From JBGTBQ01 sp041749275 (GTDB lineage Bacteria; Acidobacteriota; Blastocatellia; Pyrinomonadales; Pyrinomonadaceae): 6,914 nucleotides of DNA. Every line of letters begins with the position of its first letter. Position 1 is the stretch's first letter. Under the pieces are notes generated by a model. It saw only the letters and a program-made list of their open reading frames with translations. It did not search any database and was not told the DNA's origin. Shown piece by piece: positions 1-6,461 of the stretch. Made by a program: the position numbers and the translations under genes. The stretch is from positions 1 to 6,914 of the forward strand of contig JBGTBQ010000390.1 of NCBI GenBank assembly GCA_041749275.1, given 5' to 3'.

Positions 1-1284
1 GTTTCGGCGATGGGCGGATTCACGGACGCGCTGCTTGACGCCGTGCAGGTCGCCGCTGGTGGCGACCCCGGCGCGGCGGCGCGGGCGCTCGAACGACACT
101 TTGAGCGGCACCTCGATGTCGCACGCACACTGCTGGCGGACGGGGCGCTCGGCGAAGTCACCTCAACAGTCGAAGGCGCGCGCCGCGAGGTCGAGGAAGC
201 ACTGTGCGCGGTCGCATCCGGAGCGAAGCCGCTCGCGCTCCTGCAAGATGAGATCGTCTCTTTCGGCGAGCGTCTCTCGGCGGAGTTGCTGGCGCACGTC
301 CTCGTGGGCGGGGGACTGCGCGCGCGGTGCGTTGACGCGCGGCGTTGCATCACGACCGACGGCGAGCACGGGCGTGCCACCCCGCTCAAAGACGAGACCG
401 AACGGCGCACACGCGCGGAGCTTGAGCCATTGATCGAAGCGGGCGAGACGCCCGTCATGGGCGGCTTCATCGCATCGTCGGCGGAAGGGCTGACGACGAC
501 GCTGGGGCGGAGCGGCTCGGACTACACGGCGGCGCTCGTCGGCGCGGCGCTCGACGCGCGCGAGATACAAATCTGGACGGACGTGTCGGGCGTCCTGACC
601 GCCGACCCGCGCATCGTCCCGGAGGCGACGACCATCCCGCGCCTCTCTTACGCCGAGGCGGCGGAGTTGGCCTACTTCGGCGCGAAGGTCTTGCACCCGA
701 AGACCATCCTGCCCGCGGTCGTCCGCAATATTCCCGTCCGCATCTGCAACTCGCGCGAGACGGATGCGCCCGACACCATGGTTTATTTCGACGCCGAGAT
801 GACGCCGCGCACCGTCAAGGCCATCGCCTGCAAAACCGGCATCAGCATCGTCCACGTCACCTCCGCGCGGATGCTCGGCGCTTACGGCTTCCTGCGCGCC
901 ATCTTTGAAGTCTTCGAGAAGCACCGCACCGTCGTGGACATCGTGACGACCTCGGAGGTCAGCGTCTCGCTCTCGCTCGAAGACACGAGCGCGCTCGATG
1001 AGGTCATCAGTGATTTGCGGAAGTTCAGCGCCGTCAAGGTCGAGCCTGACCGCGCCATCGTCTGCATCGTCGGCGAGGGGCTGCGCTCGACGCCCGGCAT
1101 CGCGGCCCGCGCCTTCAATACCATCCGCGACATCAATGTCCTCCTCATCTCGCAGGGCGCGTCGAGCGTCAACCTGACCTTCGTAGTCGAGGAAAGTTAC
1201 GCCCAAGAGACTGTCCGCCGCCTGCACGAAGCCTTCTTCGAATGCGCCACGGCGGAGCTTTTGGCGCACATCGGTGGACGATGA
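1..1284 (+). CDS. lysC: Aspartate kinase, lysine-sensitive type, 5' end missing
   Basis: Phosphorylates L-aspartate with ATP, the first committed step toward DAP, lysine, threonine and methionine; cytoplasmic. The reading frame is open from base 1 (V-S-A then MGGFTDALL), matching the family's VVSAMxGVTDxLL segment. The Met at 10 is therefore internal, and roughly 40 N-terminal residues with the KFGGTSV nucleotide motif lie upstream. Counting from that Met, GGFIASS (151-157) and TTLGRSGSDYTA (163-174) are the kinase core, WTDVSGVLTADPR (189-201) is the aspartate/ATP region, and FGAKVLHP (223-230) follows. Two C-terminal ACT domains occupy about 276-420. The first carries M288, GFL 293-295 and VDIVTTSEVSVSL (309-321), the pattern around the lysine-binding site of E. 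coli LysC, so lysine feedback is inferred. No homoserine dehydrogenase domain follows; the protein is monofunctional. The stop TGA sits inside the first GATGAAG-like unit of the following repeat array. Confidence 0.95.
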   Translation, partial: VSAMGGFTDALLDAVQVAAGGDPGAAARALERHFERHLDVARTLLADGALGEVTSTVEGARREVEEALCAVASGAKPLALLQDEIVSFGERLSAELLAHVLVGGGLRARCVDARRCITTDGEHGRATPLKDETERRTRAELEPLIEAGETPVMGGFIASSAEGLTTTLGRSGSDYTAALVGAALDAREIQIWTDVSGVLTADPRIVPEATTIPRLSYAEAAELAYFGAKVLHPKTILPAVVRNIPVRICNSRETDAPDTMVYFDAEMTPRTVKAIACKTGISIVHVTSARMLGAYGFLRAIFEVFEKHRTVVDIVTTSEVSVSLSLEDTSALDEVISDLRKFSAVKVEPDRAIVCIVGEGLRSTPGIAARAFNTIRDINVLLISQGASSVNLTFVVEESYAQETVRRLHEAFFECATAELLAHIGGR

Positions 1285-1290
1285 AGAAAA

Positions 1291-1381
1291 GGATGAAGGA
1301 TGAAGGATGAAGGATGAAGGATGAAAGAATGGTGGTCGAGCAAATGCTTCCACTTCATCCCTCATCCTTCATCCTTCATCC
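1291..1381. repeat. Inverted heptamer array, (GGATGAA)5 facing (TTCATCC)4
   Basis: Five perfect tandem copies of GGATGAA occupy 1291-1325. After a 28-base spacer come four copies of the complement, TTCATCC, at 1354-1381; the second reads CTCATCC. The arms can pair over about 28 bp with one imperfect position. The array fills nearly the whole lysC-dapE gap, and the right arm ends 11 bases before the dapE ATG. A transcript would carry a long purine/pyrimidine hairpin here. There is no T-run after it, so a simple intrinsic terminator is unlikely. Possible roles are RNA stability, processing or partial attenuation, all inferred. Confidence 0.9.
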
Positions 1382-1392
1382 CTTCTTAAGGC

Positions 1393-2442
1393 ATGAATCT
1401 TTTTGAACTAACACGACGACTCATTGACATCCCTTCCGTGTCCGGCGAAGAGGCGGAGGTCGGGCGCTTCCTCGCGGCTCATCTCGAAGCGTTGGGCTAC
1501 AAGGTCGAATTGCAGGCGGTCGCAGGCGGACGCGCGAACGTTATCGCGGCGACAAAAGCGTCGCCGCGCGTCGTGTTCTCGACGCATCTGGACACGGTGC
1601 CGCCGTTCATCGCGTCGAGCGAAGACGCAGAGTTTGTCCACGGGCGTGGCGCGTGCGACGCGAAGGGCATCATTGCCGCGCAGGTGTTTGCCGCCGGGCG
1701 ACTCCGCGCCGAAGGGCTGGAAGAGATTGGGCTATTGTTTACGGTTGATGAGGAGCTAGGGAGCAGCGGCGCGCGCGCCGCGAACGAGCACGCGCTCGCG
1801 CGCGGGTGCGAGTTTTTAATTAACGGCGAGCCGACCGACAACAAGCTCGCCGTCGGTTCAAAGGGTTCGCTCCGCCTCGCACTGACTACGGAAGGGCGCG
1901 CCGCGCACTCAGCCTACCCGGAGCACGGCGAGTCGGCGATTGAAAAACTACTGGACGTGCTCGCCGACGTGCGCGCGTGCGCGTGGCCGTCCGACGAGTT
2001 CTTCGGCGAGACGACGTGCAACATCGGCACCCTCGCGGGCGGGACGCGCCCGAACGTCATCCCCGCCGCGGCGCGGGCTGAATTGCAGGTGCGCCTCGTG
2101 ACGGAGTCGGCGCGGGTCAAAGAGATTTTAGAGCGCACGGTCGCGGGCCGCGCTCACGTCGAATACATGTCCGTCACCGAGCCGATCGAGATGCACGCGG
2201 TCGAGGGGTTTGAACAATGCGTCGTGCGCTTTACGACCGACATTCCCTATCTCTCGAACTGGGGCGTGCCGCTCCTGCTCGGCCCCGGCTCGATTCTCGA
2301 CGCGCACACCGCGCACGAGAAAATCTCGAAGCGCGAGTTGGAAGAGGCGGTTGAGCTTTACGTCCGTCTCGCCCGTTCGCTCCTCACAGGAGATGCCGGC
2401 GCGGGCCGGAGCGTGCCGGCAGCGGAAGAGGTGCGGAGATGA
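1393..2442 (+). CDS. dapE: M20-family metallodeacylase, probable succinyl-DAP desuccinylase
   Basis: Probably hydrolyses N-succinyl-LL-DAP to LL-DAP and succinate, the deacylation step of the succinylase route. The 349 residues show the two-zinc M20 signature: THLDTVPP (64-71, H65 ligand, D67 catalytic), GRGACDAKG (84-92, D89 bridging ligand), VDEELGS (118-124, E120 general base, E121 ligand), GEPT (145-148, E146) and GPGSILDAHTAHE (297-309, H305 last ligand). AHSAYPEHG (171-179) marks the dimerisation domain. It is shorter than E. coli DapE (about 375), and DAKG in place of the usual DMKG recalls LysK/ArgE-type relatives, so substrate is assigned from context (dapD, dapA and dapB adjacent) rather than sequence. 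The last 16 residues (334-349) look like a non-conserved tail. The start at 1393 has only AAGG one base upstream, not a usable Shine-Dalgarno. The gene overlaps dapB by ATGA. Confidence 0.72.
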   Translation: MNLFELTRRLIDIPSVSGEEAEVGRFLAAHLEALGYKVELQAVAGGRANVIAATKASPRVVFSTHLDTVPPFIASSEDAEFVHGRGACDAKGIIAAQVFAAGRLRAEGLEEIGLLFTVDEELGSSGARAANEHALARGCEFLINGEPTDNKLAVGSKGSLRLALTTEGRAAHSAYPEHGESAIEKLLDVLADVRACAWPSDEFFGETTCNIGTLAGGTRPNVIPAAARAELQVRLVTESARVKEILERTVAGRAHVEYMSVTEPIEMHAVEGFEQCVVRFTTDIPYLSNWGVPLLLGPGSILDAHTAHEKISKRELEEAVELYVRLARSLLTGDAGAGRSVPAAEEVRR

Positions 2443-3155
2443 GACTGGCGCTGATCGGCGACGGCGCGATGGGGCGGCTCGTGGCGGCGCGCGCGCGCGA
2501 AGAGGGGCACGACATCGGAACGGTCGTCGCGTCGCGCCATGCCTCCTACACGCCGGACAGACTGGCCGAGGTCTTGCGCGGGCACGACGCGGCGATTGAT
2601 TTCACGGTTGCGGACGCCGTGCTCACGCACGTTGAGGCGTGCGCGCTCGCGGGCGTGCCGCTCATCGAAGGCACGACCGGCTGGAACGCGCGAATTGAAG
2701 AAGCGCTCCAACTCGTCGAGCGACACGGCGGCGCGCTCCTCCACGGCGCGAATTTTTCCGTCGGCGTCAATCTCTTCTATCGCATCGTCGCGCGCGCGGC
2801 GGAACTGTTCGCGGCGGTCGAAGGGTACGAGCCTTTCATCGAAGAGGCGCACCACTCGCGCAAGCGCGATGCGCCGTCGGGCACGGCGCTGCGCCTCGGC
2901 GACATCATGGCGGAGAAACTATCGCGCGAAGTCCCGGTCGCCTCGACGCGCGCCGGACATATCCCCGGCACGCACCGCGTCGGCTTCGACTCGTCGGCGG
3001 ATCAGGTAATGCTCTCGCACACCGCGCGCTCGCGCGAGGGCTTCGCCGCCGGTGCGATCCTCGCCGCACGCTGGATACAGGGCCGCCGGGGCGTCTACGA
3101 GTTCGCGGAAATGTTTGATGAAATTCTCAAGAGCAGTCTGGAGTCCGGAGTCTGA
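2439..3155 (+). CDS. dapB: 4-hydroxy-tetrahydrodipicolinate reductase
   Basis: Reduces the DapA product to tetrahydrodipicolinate with NAD(P)H in the cytoplasm. The 238 residues begin with a Rossmann glycine motif GDGAMG (7-12), followed by DFT (54-56), EGTTGW (77-82) and ANFSVGVNLF (104-113). The catalytic segment EAHHSRKRDAPSGTAL (136-151) has H138/H139 and the lysine K142 aligned to the HH...K of characterised DapB, and DAPSGTA binds the substrate. It is shorter than E. coli DapB (273), mainly in the N-terminal nucleotide domain, as in several other phyla. The start is supported by a purine-rich AGAGG at 2427-2431 and by the 4-bp ATGA overlap with dapE, implying coupled translation. The final residues (SSLESGV) are encoded by units of the following heptamer array, so the native C-terminus has probably been replaced or extended by repeat sequence. 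Confidence 0.93.
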   Translation: MRLALIGDGAMGRLVAARAREEGHDIGTVVASRHASYTPDRLAEVLRGHDAAIDFTVADAVLTHVEACALAGVPLIEGTTGWNARIEEALQLVERHGGALLHGANFSVGVNLFYRIVARAAELFAAVEGYEPFIEEAHHSRKRDAPSGTALRLGDIMAEKLSREVPVASTRAGHIPGTHRVGFDSSADQVMLSHTARSREGFAAGAILAARWIQGRRGVYEFAEMFDEILKSSLESGV

Positions 3156-3202
3156 AGTCCGGCGAAGATGTCCCTGACTTCAAACTTCGGACTTCAGACT
3201 TA
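3134..3202. repeat. Inverted heptamer array, NAGTCYG units facing NNACTTC units
   Basis: Left units with 7-base period are CAGTCTG, GAGTCCG, GAGTCTG and AAGTCCG (3134-3161). Right units are TGACTTC, AAACTTC, GGACTTC and AGACTTA (3175-3202). The central 13 bases AGTCTGAAGTCCG (3149-3161) are perfectly complementary to 3188-3200, and a short inner GAAG/CTTC pair (3164-3167 with 3178-3181) tightens the loop. The left side lies inside dapB, including its stop, and the right side ends seven bases before the dapA Shine-Dalgarno. No T-run follows, so it is not a typical terminator. Confidence 0.85.
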
Positions 3203-3208
3203 CAGGGC

Positions 3209-3213
3209 GGAGG
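3209..3213 (+). promoter_or_regulatory. Strong Shine-Dalgarno of dapA
   Basis: GGAGG lies six bases before the ATG at 3220, within GGGCGGAGGT. It fixes the dapA start over the alternative internal ATG at 3241. It is much stronger than the site before the dapE gene, which may allow dapA to initiate independently after the hairpin. Confidence 0.75.
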
Positions 3214-3219
3214 TACAAG

Positions 3220-4146
3220 ATGACGTTGCAAGTTGAATGGATGCGAGGATGCGCGACGGCGCTGGTGACGCCGTTCGCGGCGGATGGGGCGGTTGACGCA
3301 GGGCGTCTGCGCGCGTTGGTCGAGCGACAAATCGCGGGAGGCGTCCGCGTGCTCGTGCCGTGCGGGACAACGGGCGAGAGCGTGACGATGTCGGAGGAAG
3401 AAGATCAACTCGTCATCGGCACGACGTGTGAAATAGCGCGCGGCCACGGCGCACACGTCATCGCGGGCGCGAGCAGCAACTCGACCGCGACCGCCGTGCG
3501 CTACTCACAGGCGGCGCGCGACGCGGGCGCGGACGCCATCCTGAGCGTCGCGCCTTACTACAACAAACCGACGCAGGACGGTCTCTACGCGCACTTTCGC
3601 GCGGTGGCCGAATCAGTCGCGCCGACGCCCGTCGTGCTCTACAACGTGCCGGGGCGCACCTCATCGAACATCGCCGCGCCGACCGTGCTCCGGCTCGCGC
3701 GCGAAGTAGAGAACGTCGTTGCCGTCAAAGAGGCATCGGGGAATCTCTCACAGGTCATGGAGATTTTGCGCGGGCGGCCCGAAGGCTTCCGCGTGCTGTC
3801 GGGCGATGATGCGATCACGTTAGCGATCATCGCGCTCGGAGCGGACGGACTCGTCTCGGTGGCGTCGAACGAGGCGCCCGGCGAGATGTCGCGGATGGTG
3901 GACGCGGCGCTCGCGGGGCGTTGGGACGAAGCGCGCGCGTTGCACTACAAACTATTGCCGCTGATGGACGTGAATTTCATCGAGACGAGTCCCGGCCCCG
4001 TCAAAGCGGCGATGGCGTTGATGGGTTTGCTGGAAGAGCAATTGCGTCTGCCGCTCGTCCCCGTCGGGGAAAAGACGCGCGCGCGCGTGCGCGAAGTGCT
4101 CGTCGAAGTGGGTCTGTTGCAGGAGAGCGCGAATGTCGTTGCGTGA
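3220..4146 (+). CDS. dapA: 4-hydroxy-tetrahydrodipicolinate synthase
   Basis: Condenses pyruvate with aspartate semialdehyde, the branch point into DAP/lysine; a cytoplasmic (beta/alpha)8 class I aldolase. The 308 residues carry VPCGTTGES (46-54, with the T-T pyruvate carboxylate contact at 50-51), APYYNKPTQDG (111-121, with the tyrosine pair), LYNVPGRT (140-147, catalytic Y141 and R146) and VAVKEASG (167-174, Schiff-base lysine K170), then LSGDD (193-197) and G207-ADGLVSV. The length is close to the E. coli enzyme (292) with a few extra N-terminal residues. A C-terminal helical region from about 225 is present, as usual for the family. The gene overlaps dapD by 14 bases in another frame. It follows dapB after a 64-base gap largely occupied by the repeat hairpin. 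Confidence 0.96.
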   Translation: MTLQVEWMRGCATALVTPFAADGAVDAGRLRALVERQIAGGVRVLVPCGTTGESVTMSEEEDQLVIGTTCEIARGHGAHVIAGASSNSTATAVRYSQAARDAGADAILSVAPYYNKPTQDGLYAHFRAVAESVAPTPVVLYNVPGRTSSNIAAPTVLRLAREVENVVAVKEASGNLSQVMEILRGRPEGFRVLSGDDAITLAIIALGADGLVSVASNEAPGEMSRMVDAALAGRWDEARALHYKLLPLMDVNFIETSPGPVKAAMALMGLLEEQLRLPLVPVGEKTRARVREVLVEVGLLQESANVVA

Positions 4147-4966
4147 GCGAGTCGAGGCGCTCGCCGCGAAGCAGGCGGGCGAATTCCACGAAGAAGACCG
4201 CGAGACTTTCGCCGTGTTCAAGGCGGCGCTCAATCGCGGCGAAGTGCGCGCCGCCGAGCGCGACGGCGCAGGCGTGTGGCGCGTCAATTCGTGGGTCAAG
4301 CAGGGCATCCTCGCCGGCTTTCGCATGGGCGCGCTCGCGGATATGTCGGCGCACGCTTCGCTTCGCTTCTTCGATAAGGACACGTATCCGGTGCGCGCGT
4401 TGACGGTGGCAGACAACGTCCGGGTCGTGCCCGGCGGGTCGAGCGTGCGCGACGGAGCCTATCTCGCCGCCGGCGTCGTCTGTATGCCGCCGATGTACGT
4501 CAACGTCGGCGCTTACGTGGACGAAGGGACGATGATTGACAGCCACGCACTGGTCGGTTCGTGCGCGCAGATAGGCCGGCGGGTGCATCTCTCGGCGGCG
4601 GCGCAAGTGGGCGGCGTGCTCGAACCCGTGGGCGCGATGCCGGTGATCGTCGAAGACGACGTGATGGTCGGCGGCGGCTGCGGCATCTACGAAGGAACCA
4701 TCGTGCGCGTGGGCGCAGTGCTCGCGCCGGGCACGATTCTGACCGGCTCGACGCCGGTTTACGATTTAGTGCGCGGCGAAATTTACCGGCGGACTGAAAG
4801 TGCGCCGCTGGAGATTCCGGCGGGCGCGGTCGTCGTCCCCGGCTCGCGCCGCGTCGAGAATGAACGGGGGCGCGAGTGGGGCCTCTCGCTCTACGCGCCC
4901 GTCATCGTCAAATACCGCGACGAGAAGACGGAGCGCGCGGTGAAGCTGGAGGACTACCTGCGTTGA
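4133..4966 (+). CDS. dapD: Tetrahydrodipicolinate N-succinyltransferase
   Basis: Transfers succinyl from succinyl-CoA to tetrahydrodipicolinate, committing the pathway to the succinylase branch. The 277 residues match the family length (E. coli 274). A helical N-terminal domain (about 1-95) is followed by a left-handed beta-helix of hexapeptide repeats (about 96-235). Landmarks are VRVVPGGSSVRDGAYLA (96-112), YVNVGAYVDEGTMID (122-136, with the conserved D136), VGSCAQIG (141-148), VHLS (151-154), GGVLEP (160-165) and a C-terminal LSLYAPVIVK (251-260), all close to E. coli DapD. The start ATG has AGGAG at 4121-4125 with seven bases spacing and lies inside the dapA 3' end, implying translational coupling. 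N-acetyl specificity (DapH) is unlikely because DapH is shorter and lacks the YVNIGAYVDEGTM-type segment. Confidence 0.94.
   Translation: MSLRERVEALAAKQAGEFHEEDRETFAVFKAALNRGEVRAAERDGAGVWRVNSWVKQGILAGFRMGALADMSAHASLRFFDKDTYPVRALTVADNVRVVPGGSSVRDGAYLAAGVVCMPPMYVNVGAYVDEGTMIDSHALVGSCAQIGRRVHLSAAAQVGGVLEPVGAMPVIVEDDVMVGGGCGIYEGTIVRVGAVLAPGTILTGSTPVYDLVRGEIYRRTESAPLEIPAGAVVVPGSRRVENERGREWGLSLYAPVIVKYRDEKTERAVKLEDYLR
4948..4953 (+). promoter_or_regulatory. Shine-Dalgarno deciding the TTG start of the aminotransferase
   Basis: GGAGGA inside the dapD 3' end lies nine bases before the TTG at 4963, which overlaps the dapD stop (TTGA). It supports initiation at TTG rather than at an in-frame ATG at 4876, deep inside dapD. 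Confidence 0.7.
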
Positions 4967-6111
4967 GCGAGTTTGAGCCGGCGAGAAGACTGCGCGGCAT
5001 CGAGAAGAGCATGATCCGGCAGGTCTTCGACCGCGCGCTTCCGGGCAGCATCAACCTCGGACTCGGAGAACCCGACCTGCCGACGCCCGACGTGATTCGC
5101 CGCGAGGCGGCGCGCGTCGTCCTCGAAGAACAGAACGGCTACACCACGCACTCCGGCCTCCCTGCTTTACGCGAAAGAATCGCCGCCGACTACTCGCCGC
5201 TGCGCCTCGCGCCCGAACAGACAATCATCACCGCCGGCTCGCAGGAGGCGCTGTATCTCGCGCTACTGACGCTCGTGGACGAGGGCGACGAGGTCTTGAT
5301 TCCCGACCCCGGCTTCGTCGCCTATCCGACGATTGTCCGCATGACCGGCGGCACGCCCGTCACCTACCGGATGCCGGCGTCTCATGGTTTCGGCTTCGAT
5401 GCGGAAGAGTTCCGCCGTGCTTTAAGCCCGCGCACGCGCGTCGTCGTCTGCATCAGTCCCTCGAACCCGACGGGGCGCGTGCTCTCGCGCGAAGACCTCG
5501 CGGCGATGGCGGATGCTCTGAAAGACACGGACGCCTACGTTATCAGCGATGAGATTTACCGCGAGTTGTACTACACGGACGAGCGCCCCGCTTCCGTCTC
5601 CGATTTTTTTCAAGACCGCACGCTCGTCATCGGCGGTCTCTCGAAATCAATGAGCATGACGGGCTGGCGTCTGGGCTGGCTCTGCGGCGACGCGGATGTG
5701 GTGAAGAGCGCGCTCGTCCTCCACGGCTACGTCACGACCTGCGCCTCGACCGTTTCGCAAAAGGCGGCGCTTGCCGCATGGACGGACGAGGCGGAAGAAG
5801 CGCGCGCGCGTCACCGTGCGATTTTCCGCGCGCGGCGCGACCACCTGCACGAACAGCTTTCGCGTGAACTGAATTTGCGCGCCGTCTCGCCCGACGGCGC
5901 TTTCTACACGATGATTGACGTGAGCGAACACGGCGCTTCGATGGAGGTCGCCGAGCGCCTGCTCGAACACCGTGTCATCACCGTACCCGGCGCGGCCTTC
6001 GGCGCGGAAGGTGAAGGTTACCTGCGCGTCTCCTTCTGCGCCGACGAACCTGTGATTTCGGAGGGGGTGCGGCGGATGAAAGAAGCGCTGAAAAGAAGTT
6101 CAGCAGGATAA
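4963..6111 (+). CDS. PLP-dependent aminotransferase, probable N-succinyl-DAP aminotransferase
   Basis: A fold-type I, class I/II aminotransferase of 382 residues. Visible motifs are GEPDLPTP (35-42), the AGSQEAL cofactor phosphate region (91-97), DPGFVAYP (115-122), SPSNPTGR (165-172, N168), SDEIYREL (195-202, D196 and Y199), the PLP lysine in GLSKSMSMTGWRLGW (225-239, K228) and LRVSF (354-358, R356 for the substrate alpha-carboxylate). Neighbouring dapD and dapE leave exactly one uncovered step, transamination of N-succinyl-2-amino-6-oxopimelate with glutamate, so a DapC role is inferred. Sequence alone would also fit an aspartate or broad-specificity aminotransferase. I chose the TTG start because residues before it only translate dapD in another frame, while LSEFEPARRLRGIEKSMIRQ after it resembles family N-termini. 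Last recognisable gene of the operon. Confidence 0.82.
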   Translation: MSEFEPARRLRGIEKSMIRQVFDRALPGSINLGLGEPDLPTPDVIRREAARVVLEEQNGYTTHSGLPALRERIAADYSPLRLAPEQTIITAGSQEALYLALLTLVDEGDEVLIPDPGFVAYPTIVRMTGGTPVTYRMPASHGFGFDAEEFRRALSPRTRVVVCISPSNPTGRVLSREDLAAMADALKDTDAYVISDEIYRELYYTDERPASVSDFFQDRTLVIGGLSKSMSMTGWRLGWLCGDADVVKSALVLHGYVTTCASTVSQKAALAAWTDEAEEARARHRAIFRARRDHLHEQLSRELNLRAVSPDGAFYTMIDVSEHGASMEVAERLLEHRVITVPGAAFGAEGEGYLRVSFCADEPVISEGVRRMKEALKRSSAG

Positions 6112-6153
6112 GCGCGGAACGATGAACTAGATCGGATTTCACATGGATGTACG

Positions 6154-6227
6154 GGTCAGAACCGCCTGCGGTAGCGGGCGGGCCTGACGTGCGTTAGACC
6201 CGCCCGCTACCGCAGGCGGTTCTGACC
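6154..6227. repeat. Perfect 29-bp-arm palindromic element
   Basis: The left arm 6154-6182 (GGTCAGAACCGCCTGCGG...) is exactly complementary to 6199-6227. Pairing continues inward through 6184-6188 with 6193-6197, with one mismatch and one G-T pair, leaving a four-base loop. No T-run follows and the element contains no reading frame. It resembles REP-like or non-autonomous palindromic repeats. A related degraded copy lies at 6379-6436, and its 10-base outer end recurs at 6895-6904, which supports a dispersed family. Confidence 0.9.
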
Positions 6228-6321
6228 ACACCGCCGTCCGGACACTGATGTGTAAACCAATCTAAAGACTCTTGAATCGGCCACTGAACTTGCGAGCGTT
6301 GATAGGCTTTTCCTTTTTCAC

Positions 6322-6360
6322 AAAAAATTGCCGGCACTTCACGATACCGATTGCGTGCCG
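6322..6360 (-). terminator. Possible rho-independent terminator on the minus strand
   Basis: Read on the minus strand, CGGCAC (6360-6355) pairs with GTGCCG (6337-6332), a bulged base allows two more pairs, and six T residues follow (6327-6322). The 17-base loop is long for a terminator. A competing stem, ACGATAC (6341-6347) with GTATCGT (6366-6372), crosses it. It lies about 100 bases past the stop of the minus-strand membrane segment, the right place to end its transcript. Confidence 0.3.
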
Positions 6361-6378
6361 CAACAGTATCGTCCGCGA

Positions 6379-6436
6379 GCGCGAGCGGTCTGGTTGTTCA
6401 AGCTGAAAACCGCCCGCTCCCGCACTCGTTGCTGAC
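6379..6436. repeat. Degraded copy of the palindromic element
   Basis: Bases 6410-6436 match the right arm of the perfect palindrome at 22 of 27 positions (CCGCCCGCT, CCGCA and CTGAC are kept). GCGCGAGCGG at 6379-6388 is partly complementary to the CCGCCCGCTCCCGC part of it, so a weakened hairpin with a loop of about 14 bases remains. Confidence 0.55.
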
Positions 6437-6461
6437 AGGCCATAGCATTCGCCGGGGGTGT

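Larger units (their letters stand above)
6112..6461. other. Non-coding spacer with palindromes and an AT-richer patch
   Basis: No convincing protein gene lies here. A short minus-strand reading frame (6262-6465) has no recognisable domain, and its first part translates the degraded palindromic repeat. The stretch contains the perfect palindrome at 6154-6227, an AT-rich patch near 6303-6330 unlike the rest of the window, a possible minus-strand terminator and the degraded repeat. I found no clear terminator for the plus-strand operon. Confidence 0.6.

Noticed and set aside
1..60. Lysine riboswitch or promoter ahead of lysC
   Set aside because: The window opens inside lysC, so any leader is outside it.
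163..1365. A 400-codon open frame on the minus strand opposite lysC
   Set aside because: Its composition is arginine/aspartate-rich with no recognisable domain, and it begins in the heptamer array. It is the usual antisense shadow of a GC-rich gene.
1291..1381. CRISPR array or intrinsic terminator
   Set aside because: Units are 7 bases with no spacers, and no T-run follows either arm. It is an inverted tandem repeat.
4876..4962. In-frame ATG upstream of the aminotransferase
   Set aside because: These 29 codons lie inside dapD and give an arginine-rich sequence unlike aminotransferase N-termini; the TTG at 4963 has a good ribosome site.
6154..6227. Rho-independent terminator of the lysine operon
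   Set aside because: The stem is strong but is followed by ACACCGCCG rather than a T-run, and related copies nearby fit a repeat family better.
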